In this document: piece after piece, positions 13,782-25,500 of the stretch
How positions within the stretch are numbered: the stretch's first letter is position 1
How the letters are laid out: the number at the start of each line of letters is the position of its first letter
Assembly (NCBI GenBank): GCA_902729315.2
Contig: LR746265.1
Coordinates: 6,373,892 to 6,437,891 of the forward strand
Length of the DNA stretch: 64,000 bases
Direction: 5' to 3'
From: Spirodela intermedia
Lineage: Eukaryota > Streptophyta > Magnoliopsida > Alismatales > Araceae
Program-made: the position numbers and the translations under genes
Notes under the pieces: generated by a model
Told to the model about the DNA's origin: nothing
Database searches by the model: none
What the model saw: only the letters and a program-made list of their open reading frames with translations

Positions 13782-14014
13782 CTCGGTAGTGGTCTTCACT
13801 GCTCTGGGTTGAAGGAGAGGAGAGAAGATCCTGTCAGATCCCTGAGAAGAAGTCCGCAAGACCGTAGGAACTAAGGTGGCCTTCGTCTGGCGGATGAAGA
13901 AGGCCTGCAGCTGAAAAACAGCGAAGAGGAATATATATTGAAGGGTAAGGAATTGATTGCGCAGCGGCGAGCGAGAAGCGTCTCGGAAGAGCGACGAACG
14001 AACCGGGGAAATTG

Positions 14015-17000
14015 ATGAGTTTTGGAAGCTTCCTGGACAGCAGCAGCGCTGGTGCAACGGTGGTGGTGGACATTCCCTACAGCAGTGCCACAGCCGGCAT
14101 GCCTGCCGGCGTTATGTCGCAGCCGCGTCTCCTCTCCCCTTCGCTTCCCAAGTCCATCTTCTCCTCGCCGAGCCTCTCTCTAGCCCTCGTAAGCCCAGCT
14201 CAGCCTCCCATCGTCGCGAAGCCTAGCGTCCATCCATTATTTTCTTCTGTCGGGATTTTTTTCTGATGTTATTTGTTCGTCATTCTCTTATGATTTCCAT
14301 CCGGTTTAGAATTGCGCAACCCACCCGTGCATGATTATCTTGTCTCCGAATTTCTGAGCAGACGAACCTGGAAGGCGGTGGAGTCGGCGGTGTAAGCGGA
14401 GGCCACAACGATATGTTCAGACAGATTGCCGGTGTGGGGGATTTCGACTCGCCGGGGGGTGGCGGATTCACCGTTGGCGCGGGCTTCGCCGGGAAGTCCA
14501 ACGGCGGTCAGAGGGAGGACGAGAACGAGAGCAGATCGGGGAGTGACAACATGGAGGGCGGCTCGGGGGACGACAACGATCCGGAGAACCCTCCGAAGAA
14601 GAAGAGATATCACCGCCATACTCCATGGCAGATCCAGGAGCTCGAAACGTGCGCTCTCTCTCTCTCTCTCTCCCTCTCTCCTCTCTCTCCCTACTGATTG
14701 CGTCTCTCATCACTGCTCATGCAGGTTGTTCAAAGAATGTCCTCACCCTGATGAGAAGCAGAGGTTGGAGCTGAGCAAGAAGCTATCCTTGGACAGCCGC
14801 CAGGTCAAGTTCTGGTTCCAGAACAGACGCACACAGATGAAGGTAATCGATCTCCTCCGAATATTTTCTTTCCGTTTTCTCGATCTATCTGTCTCTCACA
14901 GCAGATCACCGGATGATGGTGCAGACCCAGCTGGAGCGGCATGAGAACGCTCTCCTCAGGCAGGAGAACGAGAAGCTGAAGATGGAGAACATGCACATCC
15001 GCGAGTCGATGAGGAACCCCATGTGCCAGAACTGCGGCGGCGCCGCCACACTGGGGCAGGTTTCGATGGAGCAGCAGCAGCTGAGGCTGGAGAACGCCCG
15101 TCTCAGGGACGAGCTTGACCGTGTCACTGCTCTGGCCGGTCGGTTCATAGGCAGGCCGATTGGTTCCTTCGTCGGCCAGCTCCCTCACATGCCCGACTCG
15201 TCGCTGGAGCTGGCTGTCGGCGGCAACGGGTTCGCCGGACTCTGCCCCGTCCCCTCCGCTCTCCCTCCGGTGACGGACTACGTCACCGGAATCTCTAACG
15301 GGATGCCCATCGTGGCGCCGCCATCGGTGCGCCCCGTTGCCCCGGTTGGGGAAGTCGACCGGTCCTTCGAGAGGTCCATGCTGGTGGAGCTCGCCCTCGC
15401 CGCCATGGACGAACTTGTGAAGATGGCGCAAATGGAGGAGCCCCTCTGGGTTCGCGACGGATCTGGCAGGGAAGTTCTAAACAGCGAGGAGTACGCTCGC
15501 GTTTCCTCCCATTGCCTCGGTTCTAAGCCAGTGGGATTCGTGACGGAGGCCACGAGAGAGAGCGGCATCGTCATCATCAACAGTTCCGCCCTCGTCGAGA
15601 CGCTGATGGATGGGGTGAGCTCTCTCGCCCTCTCTTACCCAGTTCGGGTCTGAATCTTCTTCCTCGTGATCTGCTATTAGTCTCACACGATTTATTTCTT
15701 GCAGAAACGCTGGCCGGAAATGTTCCCCACCATGATCGCGAAGAACTCTCCGACGGATGTCATCTACGTAGGAATGGGAGGGACGAGAAACGGCACACTT
15801 CAGCTCGTAAGCGTTCCCTTCTGCTTTCTTCATTCCATTTCCAGACCGGACCGGTGTTCTACCAGTCGGGCAGAGGGTTGACTTCGGGATGTCCGCAGAT
15901 GCGCGCGGAGCTCCAAGTTCTCTCGCCGCTCGTGCCCATCCGAGAAGTCAACTTCCTCAGGTACTGCAAGGAGCACGCCCAGGGCGTGTGGGCCGTGGTG
16001 GACGTCTCCGTGGAACCAATCACTGGCGGCTCGCCGGGCCTTCACCAGTCGGTCAGCTGCCGGAGGCTCCCCTCCGGCTGCCTGGTGCAAGACATGCCAA
16101 ATGGGTACTCCAAGGTGCGCTCGCCTCTCCTTCTCGTTATCGTTGGTTTCTCCGCTTCCGTCCACCTCCCCGTGATTCTCCAATCCCCTGGCAAATTATC
16201 ACACTAGGAAACAGTCTAGTTTATCTCAGGCTCAATAAATTCTCTGGGCAAAGATGGGATTCGCCCGGCGGTGGGCGTGACGCAGTTCCTTGAGGCCCTA
16301 GATTATTTTAGAGCTTAGCAGCCATGATGGTGGAGCTCGAGCTTCCAGAAATCTTGTTGGGTCTTGCGCCCTCCCCCCCCCCCCACACCCAACCATCCCC
16401 CTCCTATCCGTTGGTCAAACCCGAGATGGATCAGCGGCCAATGGGTGCTCTCTTGCGCCCAAAGGTCAATGAACAGATCCCGGCTTTCCTCCCGAGTCTC
16501 TGCCTAGCGGGATTTTCTAGAGTTTCCGAATGTAGGAGAAGAGGCTCTTCTCCCCCCGCCTGGTGCAGCCGTCCCCGGCCATATTGAATTTCCTTGACCT
16601 CGGCCCTCGTGCGAGAGCCCTTGGAATCAAGAACGTGTTTTTATGTTTCTAGACCGCGTCTTCTCCTACATTAACTATTCCTTGGTTCTTTCTATTCCCC
16701 CTCTGCAGACTGGGCCTATCTGACGTCTCTCTTCGACCTCCCCCTTCCCTCTAAGCTAAGCAAGCCTCTTTGCTTAGACTAATCGATAAATGCCTCGCAG
16801 TAGCAGTCTTAGAGTTCCGCTCCCAGCTGGTTATAATTCCTATGTTAGATAGAAGATTGGGGTGATTGGTGGATGTTAACGGCGGCGTCTCCTCGCCATC
16901 TTTACTCGTCCAACGAAGCCGTCTGCTGTGGCGCAGGTCACGTGGGTGGAGCACGCGGAATACGACGAGTCTGGAGTTCACCTGCTCTACCGGCCGCTGC

Positions 17001-18321
17001 TCCGCTCCGGCATGGCGCTCGGCGCGCAGCGGTGGGTGGCCACCCTCCAGCGGCAGTGCGAGTGCCTCGCCGTCCTCATGTCTTCCGTCCTCTCCAACCG
17101 AGAGCTGCCAAGTATGGTCTTCGTCTCAATTCTCCGGCCGACGATAACGATGACGACGATGATCGTGGATTAGTCACTAATCTGGTTATTTTACTGCGTC
17201 TGGTTGCGCTACCAGTGACGGGGATCACGGCGGCGGGACGGCGGAGCATGCTGAAGCTGGCGCAGCGGATGACGGCCAACTTTTGCGCGGGTGTGTGCGC
17301 CTCGTCGGTGCACAGCTGGGCGAAGCTGAACATCGGCGCCGTTGGGGAGGACGTGCGGGTGATGACCCGCAAGAGCGAGAACGACCCCGGGGAGCCACCG
17401 GGGGTAGTGCTTAGCGCCGCCACCTCCGTATGGCTGCCCTCCGCCCCCCAGCGTGTCTTCGACTTCCTCCGCAACGCGTCGCTGCGCAGCGAGTGGGACA
17501 TCCTCTCCAACGGCGGCCCCATGCAGGAGATGGCCCACATCGCCAAGGGCCAGGACCAGGGCAACGCCGTCTCCCTCCTCCGCGCCAGCGTAAGTAACGG
17601 CCTCCACCATCCTTATCCATCTTTCACCTTCCTTCAATCTCCGCCTCGTTTCCTGTGTGGTGGGATGACTTATTCGTTCACCCTTCGCCTTCGCTGTCCT
17701 CTTTACATTCCGGTGGCTGCCGGAGAGTCATCATTTCCGTTGTAGTACACGACACAGGTAGAGTAAACTAGTGAGAAAGGGTGTGGAGGCATTGACATGA
17801 CTCCCCCCCTCTGCGGCTTTGTTCTTTTCCGGCTGAGAGATCCGCCTTGTACGCCGCCGGTCGACTGATATTATCACTCACCGTCGTCGTCTTCTTCCTG
17901 AAAACTCCCCCGTTTTCATCATGTGCAGGCCGGCGGCGCGAACCAAAGCAGCATGCTGATCCTGCAGGAGACTTGCACCGACGCGTCGGGCTCGCTGGTG
18001 GTGTACGCTCCCGTGGACATCCCCGCCATGCACCTCGTCATGAACGGCGGCGATTCTTCCTGCGTCGCGCTGCTTCCCTCGGGGTTTGCTATCTCCCCCG
18101 ACGGGCCTGACCTGCGGGGATCACAGCAGCAGTCACACAATGGCGGCGGTAGCAGCCCGCCGCCACCGGCCGCCTCCGGGTCCCTGCTCACGGTTGCTTT
18201 TCAGATCCTGGTCAACAGCCTGCCCACCGCCAAGTTGACGGTAGAGTCCGTCGAAACGGTCAACAACTTGATATCCTGCACCGTTCAGAAGATCAAGGTC
18301 GCCCTGCACTGCGACAACTGA
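14015..18321 (+). CDS. Class IV HD-ZIP transcription factor (ANL2/HDG1/ROC5-like)
   Basis: Nuclear homeodomain-leucine zipper IV factor; the family controls epidermal cell fate, cuticle and pigment genes through L1-box elements. Exons: 14015-14188, 14359-14648, 14725-14842, 14925-15614, 15705-15806, 15899-16114, 16937-17111, 17216-17589 and 17939 corrected to 17929-18321; all are GT-AG and in frame, giving 843 aa (ANL2 is about 800). Domains: N-terminal [11 protein letters not shown]; homeodomain about residues 135-194, ending [13 protein letters not shown]; zipper-loop-zipper about 195-270 with the loop CQNCGG cysteines; START from about 345 ([19 protein letters not shown]) to about 580; C-terminal HD-SAD region ending [17 protein letters not shown]. 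The start fits the family N-terminus and is the first in-frame ATG. Exon 2 has a tandem NAG acceptor. Intron 6 (822 bp) is the longest. ANL2/ROC5 clade placement is from remembered family sequence. Confidence 0.95.
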
Positions 18322-19054
18322 GGGAATCTGAGAACCAGGGCGGAGGCCGCCGACGGCAATAATCGTCGTTGAGTCTTTTCCCCTTGGGTAGGTGATGAAC
18401 GGAAAGAGAAAGAGAGAGAGGTAAGAGAGAGAGGGAGAGAGAGAGATATGGTCGGTCTCATCGAAGGGCCCTAGCACTTGGAGACTGAGTCAAGAACGAA
18501 CCCCGCGGTAATCCCTTGCTCCGCAGAGAAGAACAGCTACAGCTGTGGAGAGAAAGAGAGGGAGGGATCAATGGTGGTGGTTCGGCATTGACTCCGTCTG
18601 GAGCCGCGATCGTCCTTGGAGCAGCAGTATGGCAAGTCGTCATCGTCTTCGTCTTCGTCTTCGTCATTCGTCTTGTCATTCAGTAAAAAACGAGGTGAAT
18701 ACCAAAAGAAAACAAGAGCAGATAGGGATTGGGAGCCATTAGTGGATGCAGCAGTATCGTCTGCTCTCCAATCGGCTCGTCGTGCTTGTTTTCTTTCTGT
18801 AATCGTCTCTTAATAACAGTGTCTTTGTCTTCCTTTTCTCACCACCCATCGGCCCTCCCTCTCCCTGACCCTTAGCTTCTTCTCGTCCAGCAGAGCAAAG
18901 TAGAGAGAGAGGAGAGAGCGGGGAGTAGAGAGAGAGAGCATACCATCGGCGGGCTCCTCTGCAGCGGCTCTTGGCGGGGTGATTCCCGTCAGTCTGTCCC
19001 ATCCCGCCTTCTCTGGCGAGGGCATTCAATGCACTGCCGCCATACGGCCATTCT

Positions 19055-19065
19055 CATTTAATGCC
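19055..19065. promoter_or_regulatory. HD-ZIP IV-type site (CATTTAATGCC)
   Basis: Same 11-bp string as at 11452-11462; the complement GGCATTAAATG contains GCATTAAATG. A related GCATTCAATGCAC lies at about 19022-19034. It sits about 730 bp after the HD-ZIP IV stop codon, in GC-rich DNA. Confidence 0.4.
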
Positions 19066-19624
19066 GGGCGTTCTCACGCGGCGCCACCGCCTCAGAGCCC
19101 GATATTATATTCACATCCGTACATGGCCGGGGACTTTGATGGCGCTGGCCGAAGGGGGAGGGGTCCCCAAGGCGGCGCGAGGGACAGGCCCACGATCCGC
19201 GGCGGAGCTGTCGTCCGTGACTCACCTCAGTCGCTGGGTCGGTGCATTCCGAGGCGTTTTACAGGGCCGCCGGCATCGTCGGCGGCGCCGCCGGGTGTGC
19301 CGTCGGGTCATGGTTCCTGTCTCACCGTTCTTCTGGGTCATTACCGTTCCACCCCATGGCACCGACCTACCTCACCTCGTTCACCGTCTTCACCTCGTTA
19401 TTTATCTCTCTCTCTCTCCCTTGTATAAGGCGTTGACAAATATCAGTGGGATCGTCTTGGAGTGCGGACAGAGGGGTGATCGTATTTGTCTCTTTTTGTC
19501 AACACCCACCATGTGGCCGGCCAATTCAGCGGCGCTGCATCTGATCCTCTCACCGTGCTGGGATTCTCCAGCCCGGCGGCCACCTCTCGCCTGGCGACCC
19601 GCTGCAGTGCCGCGCCGGCGGCCT

Positions 19625-19632
19625 TAAATGCA
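19625..19632 (+). promoter_or_regulatory. L1 box (TAAATGCA)
   Basis: Exact match to the L1-box consensus TAAATGYA, the binding site of HD-ZIP IV proteins in epidermis-expressed promoters. It lies about 1.3 kb downstream of the HD-ZIP IV gene and 960 bp upstream of the PORR gene, so either gene could be the target, including self-regulation of the HD-ZIP IV gene. An 8-bp match alone can occur by chance. Confidence 0.45.
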
Positions 19633-20587
19633 CTGTTCACTGACGGGCTCTACGCTTCCGCCCCTCAGAGGAACCGAGGACCCGGAGCGCCATCACGAGA
19701 GGTCTAAACGACTTCCACCATCTTTACATCCTCCTCGTCCTGGGTTTTATTACCTCCGTCAGTCTGAATATTTTACGACATTTAATCAGGAAAGGTTTTT
19801 TGTTTTCTAATAACTGTGCGGATTAATCCCCTATTAATTACTAAAATAAACCCTTTTGACTAAAAGAAAGAGACAAATGTGGGCGTAAATATGATGGGAA
19901 ATGTATCAGAAGCATGCGAGGTATTGACTTTTATAAGCTTATTTTCTTGGGTCAACGACAGATTCTGACGACGACAAAAAATAAAAATAAAATAAAAATC
20001 GTCTAGTCTACCAAAAAAGAAACCCAGTTATCCGCATGCCATCTCTCAAAAAATTAAACGCTTTAGAGAAAATATCCATTTATTTATTCACTGTGTCGGC
20101 CTTTTTCTATGTAGTGGATATTGCTGCAAAGACTTGTTTTTTTATTATATTATATATTCCCATAATAATGATAATATTTTTATTTATTTATTAGTGCATT
20201 GTGAGAAAAAATATAGCATAAGATGGAAAAAATGGGCCCCATCATTTAACACGGATAATTCTCACACATTCTGATTCTTGAAATTACTTTAAGTCGATTT
20301 TCCGATTATTCTGAAATTATTTTACTAATTAATAAAACAAGAGTATGTCAGTCTTGCATGATCTTTGAAGAAAATACTTTACGGGCTAATCGGGCCGTCC
20401 GACTTCCTCTCTGGGCTCGTTTTTGACTCACGGGCCGGGCCCATACTTATCCCAGTGACAAACAGCCTACTTGGCACTAACACTTGACGCCCTACTTCGT
20501 CCCTTCCGCTGCCGCCGACCTCCGCCACCATCGCCGACGATCCCAGGGAGGAACAGAGGGGAGTGAGAGAGGGAAGGGAGGGAGGCT

Positions 20588-21919
20588 ATGCTACCCCTAC
20601 GCGGATGGCGGAACGGCGCCGCCCGAGTGGCCGGCCGTCGCTGCTGCGGAATATCTCCGCCGGCCGGGGGCGCCGTCGTGGGGCGCGAGTTCTCCAAATC
20701 CACCGCCATCCCGAAGAAGCTCCTGCGCGTCCGCGACCACGGCTTCGACGGCTACATGGAGGTCCAGAAGAAGGTCCGCCGCGCCCTCAAGCTCCAGGAG
20801 CTCATCCTCTCCCACCCAGGCGGCGCCGCCCCCGTCTCCCAGCTCGACGCCCTCGCCCGCCGCCACGCCGCCTTCGGCCCCTTCGAGGCGGGCTCCTTCC
20901 TCCTCAAGCACCCCCACGTCTTCCACATCTACGAGCACCCCGTCCAGCGCGTGCTCTGGGTGCGCCTAACCCCTCGCGCCGCCCGTCAGCTCCACGAAGA
21001 GGCCACCGCCGTGCAGGATATGCTCCCCGACGCCACCCTCCGCCTGCGGAAGCTCCTCCTCCTCTCCAACTCCGGCCGCCTCCGCCTCGAGCACGTCCGC
21101 GTCGCCCGCCGCGATCTAGGGCTCCCTGACGACTTCGAGTACTCCGTCGTCCTCGCCAATCCCCGCTTCTTCCGCCTCGTCGGCGGCGACGGGCGGCGCT
21201 CCAAGTACATCGAGGCGGCGGCGGCGGAAGGGGACGACAAGGACGATGAGCTGCGAGTCTGCGCGATCGAACGGAGTCGGGAGAGGGAGTACCGGGAAAG
21301 GGGGGGAGACGCCGAGGACATGAGGTTCTCCTTCCTGGTGAGGTTCCCGCCTGGTTTCAAGATCGGCAAGTACTTCCGCATCGCCATGTGGAAGTGGCAG
21401 CGGGTGCCCTACTGGTCTCCCTACGAGGACGTATCGGGGTACGACCTCAGATCCATGGAGGCGCAGAGGAGGATGGAGAAGCGGGCGGTGGCCACCATCC
21501 ACGAGCTGCTGTCGCTGACGGTGGAGAAGAAGACCACGTTGGAGAGGATCGCCCACTTCAGGCAGGCCATGGACCTCCCGATGAAGCTCAAGGAGTTCCT
21601 GCTGCGGCACCAGGGCATCTTCTACATCTCCACGAGGGGAAACCAGGGGAAGCTCCACACGGTGTTCCTCAGGGAGGCCTACTGCAAGGGGGAGATGGTG
21701 GAGCCCAACCCGGTGCACCTGGCGAGGAGGAAGCTCGCCGAGCTGCTGCTGACCAGCCCCAAGGACGTCAACCTGGACAGGATGCTGACCAGTCTCGGGA
21801 GGGCCTGGGGAGGAGGGGGGCAGACGGGTGGGATGGAATGCCTTCCGAGAGACTGCCATGGGGTGAGCGAGGAGGAAGATGGGTCTGATTCAGCTGTGGA
21901 ATCTGAGTTTGCAGAGTGA
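20588..21919 (+). CDS. PORR-domain organelle RNA-binding protein (RPD1-like)
   Basis: Single-exon gene for a 443-aa Plant Organelle RNA Recognition protein. PORR proteins bind organellar introns, usually group II, and aid splicing in mitochondria or plastids. Residues 1-40 are rich in Arg, Ala and Gly with few acids, as in a transit peptide. The PORR domain spans about 45-385, starting KKLLRVRDHGFDGYMEVQKK and including VFHIYEHPVQRVLWVRLT, EHVRVARRDLGLPDDFEYSV, FPPGFKIGKYFRIAMWKWQR, PYWSPYEDVSGYDLRSMEAQ and HQGIFYISTRGNQGKLHTVF. The acidic tail is EEEDGSDSAVESEFAE. The order of blocks is closest, from memory, to ROOT PRIMORDIUM DEFECTIVE 1, though other WTF1-like members share it. Codon use is extremely GC-rich. 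It converges with VPS29. Confidence 0.92.
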   Translation: MLPLRGWRNGAARVAGRRCCGISPPAGGAVVGREFSKSTAIPKKLLRVRDHGFDGYMEVQKKVRRALKLQELILSHPGGAAPVSQLDALARRHAAFGPFEAGSFLLKHPHVFHIYEHPVQRVLWVRLTPRAARQLHEEATAVQDMLPDATLRLRKLLLLSNSGRLRLEHVRVARRDLGLPDDFEYSVVLANPRFFRLVGGDGRRSKYIEAAAAEGDDKDDELRVCAIERSREREYRERGGDAEDMRFSFLVRFPPGFKIGKYFRIAMWKWQRVPYWSPYEDVSGYDLRSMEAQRRMEKRAVATIHELLSLTVEKKTTLERIAHFRQAMDLPMKLKEFLLRHQGIFYISTRGNQGKLHTVFLREAYCKGEMVEPNPVHLARRKLAELLLTSPKDVNLDRMLTSLGRAWGGGGQTGGMECLPRDCHGVSEEEDGSDSAVESEFAE

Positions 21920-22590
21920 TGAAGATATTCTTCGGCCAAGCCTTCTGTGTGACTGTACAGGGAAAGAACCAGACGTCGGGGAAAGAAAAAAATTGTACAT
22001 TCTAGGGTTCTGTGGGAGACCAGCCTTTGTTTGGTGGTCATGTCTGAGAGATGGGTGTCTCTGAAACAGGGGAGGATCCATCTCGAGATCAATTAGTGAA
22101 GAAGATGCATGGGCTCGGAAGCAATCAAGCTAAAGAAATACAGAGAGAGATCTTCGCTGTTCTTGCCAAGTGTGCAGGTTATACATCTAACGCTGCCCAT
22201 GATGATCCAAGCTTAGATCATCTAGGGCAGCACTCCTGTCCTGTAGAGAATCGGAGCAACATTTGTATTGCCAGTGGAGTGTTTTTGTTCATAGACCTGG
22301 GGGTGGCATGGTTCAGACCTGCAGACATGGATTGATGCGAAGGATTCTTCTGGTCAAGGTTTTTTTTTCTTTCTAGCTTTCAAATCAAACACGGACTCCA
22401 AAGTTTGTGAAGTGGTTTCAGAAGCGTTGTGGCAAATGAATGAGAATGATGAGGGATGGCTCTTGACGTGAAGAAAAAAAACATGTTAAAGTGAAGGCAA
22501 ATGTCAGTTCAGATCATGCGGAATCCATAAACAACACTCAGACTGGATACCTCTAGTGGCGATGCGAGACAATCCAGAGAGACAGGAAGC
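21920..22590. other. Shared 3' region of convergent PORR and VPS29 genes
   Basis: About 670 bp between two stop codons that face each other. It should hold the 3' UTRs of both genes. No further coding family or RNA gene is recognisable. Confidence 0.6.
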
Positions 22591-25500
22591 TTAATGAGCA
22601 GATGCAGTGGTCGAGGTCTTCTTGAAATCAATCTTGTCGACTTTCACTTCTCCATCGATGAGCTCGTAAACATACACCACGACGCGGAGGCCATCGATGT
22701 CCATGAGTACGAAGCTGGGGTTCACATCATTTGTGATGCTGCTGTAGGCGCCTGTCGCAGAACCTGGGTTGATGACGACCCCTCCCTCGTGCTTGTAGGC
22801 CTTAAATTGATGGGTGTGGCCCGTGATGAGGATGTCTACGTCCAGTTGCCTCTGAAGCATGGCCAAGGAGTCCAAATCCCCCCATGGGATGACCTGCTTT
22901 CAGTGCCGCAGGAACACGAGAAACATGAATACAGTACGAATCATAGAGAACGGCAGCAGTTGGACAAAGATTTTGCTTTGGCAAGTATAAATCCATGAAC
23001 AAAAACGAGTTAAAAATAAATGATCGCTAGGACTGAAGATGGATTGGTTTTGGGCGGTGTACACCTGATCGATTTGTACCCTGTTTTTCTTTAGAAACTG
23101 TTGATGCAACAGTAATTGATCAGACCTGATACCAAGTTAATTCCGCCAAATCAAGACTTAGCGGAGATGTATCGGGGCCTTGGATAGGTGAAAAGCATAT
23201 TTCGGCACTAAAACAACACAATGATATGAAACTCCCATCTTCCAGCCATCTCACATAAAAGATTACTGGCGAGGATGAACGATAGAGTTGGAAATTTGAC
23301 GTCCATGAATGCCACTGTCATGGACGGGGAGTCGGCTGATTACGTTATGGAATGTTCCATACTTGGAAAGAGAAGAAATTGAAACTAAAGTTACCAAGAA
23401 ACTGCAGATTGATCAATATAAAAACGAAAAATGGAAGGAAGAAACCTAGTAGTTAGGCTCAGCTCTCTTCCATTCTCCAGTTTGATCTTAAAGAGATCTA
23501 GTGTCATCAGACGATGAGATCAACCAACGAATTTAGCTCGTTTTCCTGCCATTCTCTATTTTATCCTAACAAGACCTAGTTTTATCCGTCAGATGGGATC
23601 TACCAAACGGTTGACAGAAATTACCTATGTTAAGTCAACTTAACATGTAAACGCATTAATACATGCCACATTATCCGCTTCAGAGAGAGCATGGGCATAT
23701 CAAGTTTAGAGCCGGCGGGAGAGTTTTGCGATCATACTGATAGCACTAATTAAAAACTATGGGTCAAAACTTTTAAGTTCTTAAGCTTTGCCGTAATTAG
23801 TCTGGCTAGAGGCATTATACGAAGAAAACAGAACCCGAGCACAATCGGAGGCAGGATAAAGCATACTTTTCCTACCTCAATAACCACCCAAATCAACAAA
23901 GTTTTGGGACGTAAGGAGGCAATGAAGTCATACGTCGGCACTTACCTCAGCTATCAAAGATCAACCTCAACGAAACCTGATGTTTGATCTCGGCTCAGAC
24001 CCAGAATGTCTTTCAGGGTTCAGTTGACAAAGGTAACCGAAGTCATGGCTGGTAGATTTATTTTTGTGGTCCAACAGTCCAGATTTATCCATATTTTAAG
24101 GTCACATGCACCATTTTCAGGCAAAGAATTACATTAAAATCCTAAAGACTTAATTAGGATTTTCAGGAAAACCTAATTCAACTCTAATAACAGAATTATG
24201 ATTAAATAATATATTTCACCAACTATGTTAACAACACAATTGGAATTCAGTAAAACATTTCTTTGTCACTGAAAAATATTTCACAAGCACAAGGTGGAAT
24301 CCAGAGAAAGTGCCTGAGATATGAACTCTTTCTACAAGAAAAACGAACCTGGTGACCATGACAGACTCCGAGCTTAAACTGACCAATGGTGAGGGTTTTA
24401 CTTTCAGGGTACCGAGCATCCTCGTCATATTCCCCTCGACTAATATGCAAGTCAGGGCAAAGACTTTTCAAGTAATCATGAATTTCCTGTAAATAAGAAG
24501 GGCATATTAAGTCATTTATTTATAAATTTTGGCATTCATCAACAGTGAAACTACTTTGCATAAAAGTTTGCTGACAACGAATGCCATATTGATAACCACG
24601 AGATGCAAGAATTCTATGCTTTACACAGAAGGAACAAGGAAAGAAAGGAAAAAACATATCAAATGTACAGTCATGTCGTTCTTTTTTGGCAGCATAAATG
24701 TTAAGTATCTGTATTTACAAAGAAAAATACATTGATGACTATGCTGTGCCATCTCCCGTGAACAATGAGAAGACTGGACCAAATTAGGTAGTAAAGATTC
24801 AGATGGATCGTTCATGCAATGGGAAATTTCTCTCACTCTTGGGTTATGCAACACTTTGGAGACAAAATCAAAGAAAAAAATCAGATTAATAAATATTAAA
24901 ACCCTCATAAGACATTCTAAGTTCTCTCTCACAACTATGCATGTAAAAACGTTTTTCCTTGAACTCAACAAGTAGAAAATGTTCCAACACGAGTGAAGGA
25001 TAATGAGACAAAACGAGGAACCAAAATCTAAACTGAGAGCAAAGAAATATTTTTACTGCACATCTTCCGAACACCAACTGAAAAGGGACCACGCTCACGT
25101 ATATTACACTTCACTAAAAGCAGATTAGTAAGCTATTATGGGCACTACTAAGTCTTTACTCGGGCTATTCGTGTAATAAGAGCAAAGTGGCTCTTACATA
25201 TTATTAGTATCGGCATTAAACTAGATGATATATCCAGCGACAAGTAAATCCTCAAATCCTGGGCTGCAGCCAGTGAGGGACCAGCTTGGTAGAAACTACT
25301 TTGAATCTGACACAAGTTGTCATGCGATCCATTCTTCTATCATTGAGATTTATCTTCTGAAGTGCTCGGATCACCGGCAAGCCCTCTGTTTCAGTCACTT
25401 CGAGTTCAGTAAAGGGCTTGTCACATGTTTCTGCAAACACGCGGCCTAATCGTCGGAGCATATTAATACCATACTAACTGACATGGGTAGCTAGTAATGT

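Larger units (their letters stand above)
8512..14014. other. GC-rich intergenic region between NOL10 and the HD-ZIP IV gene
   Basis: Divergent upstream region of both genes. From about 9050 it is GC-rich with many CT/GA tracts (for example 10869-10903, 12091-12113) and a GGA repeat near 13299-13330. Open frames here are long only because of GC content and simple repeats; none resembles a known protein. It holds several sites with a TTTAATG/CATTAAA core. The stretch from about 13560 to 13700 is a pyrimidine-rich leader-like sequence, probably near the HD-ZIP IV transcription start. Confidence 0.6.
18322..20587. other. 3' flank of HD-ZIP IV gene and PORR promoter
   Basis: The HD-ZIP IV 3' UTR starts here and includes a GA-rich tract at 18404-18447. 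From about 18950 to 19700 the DNA is GC-rich, with TTAAATG-type cores. From about 19750 to 20400 it turns AT-rich. Open frames such as 19061-19627 are GC-driven and show no family resemblance. The GA-rich stretch just before 20588 is probably the PORR gene 5' leader. Confidence 0.55.

Noticed and set aside
14805-15431. 208-codon frame antisense to HD-ZIP IV exons 3 and 4
   Set aside because: A shadow of the real exons on the opposite strand; codon bias explains the open frame.
19061-19627. 188-codon plus-strand frame downstream of the HD-ZIP IV gene
   Set aside because: Arg-rich low-complexity translation, no family, no splice context.
25252-25461. 69-codon minus-strand frame in VPS29 intron 2
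   Set aside because: Looks protein-like in places, but VPS29 is complete without it, and I recognise no domain; possibly an old repeat.
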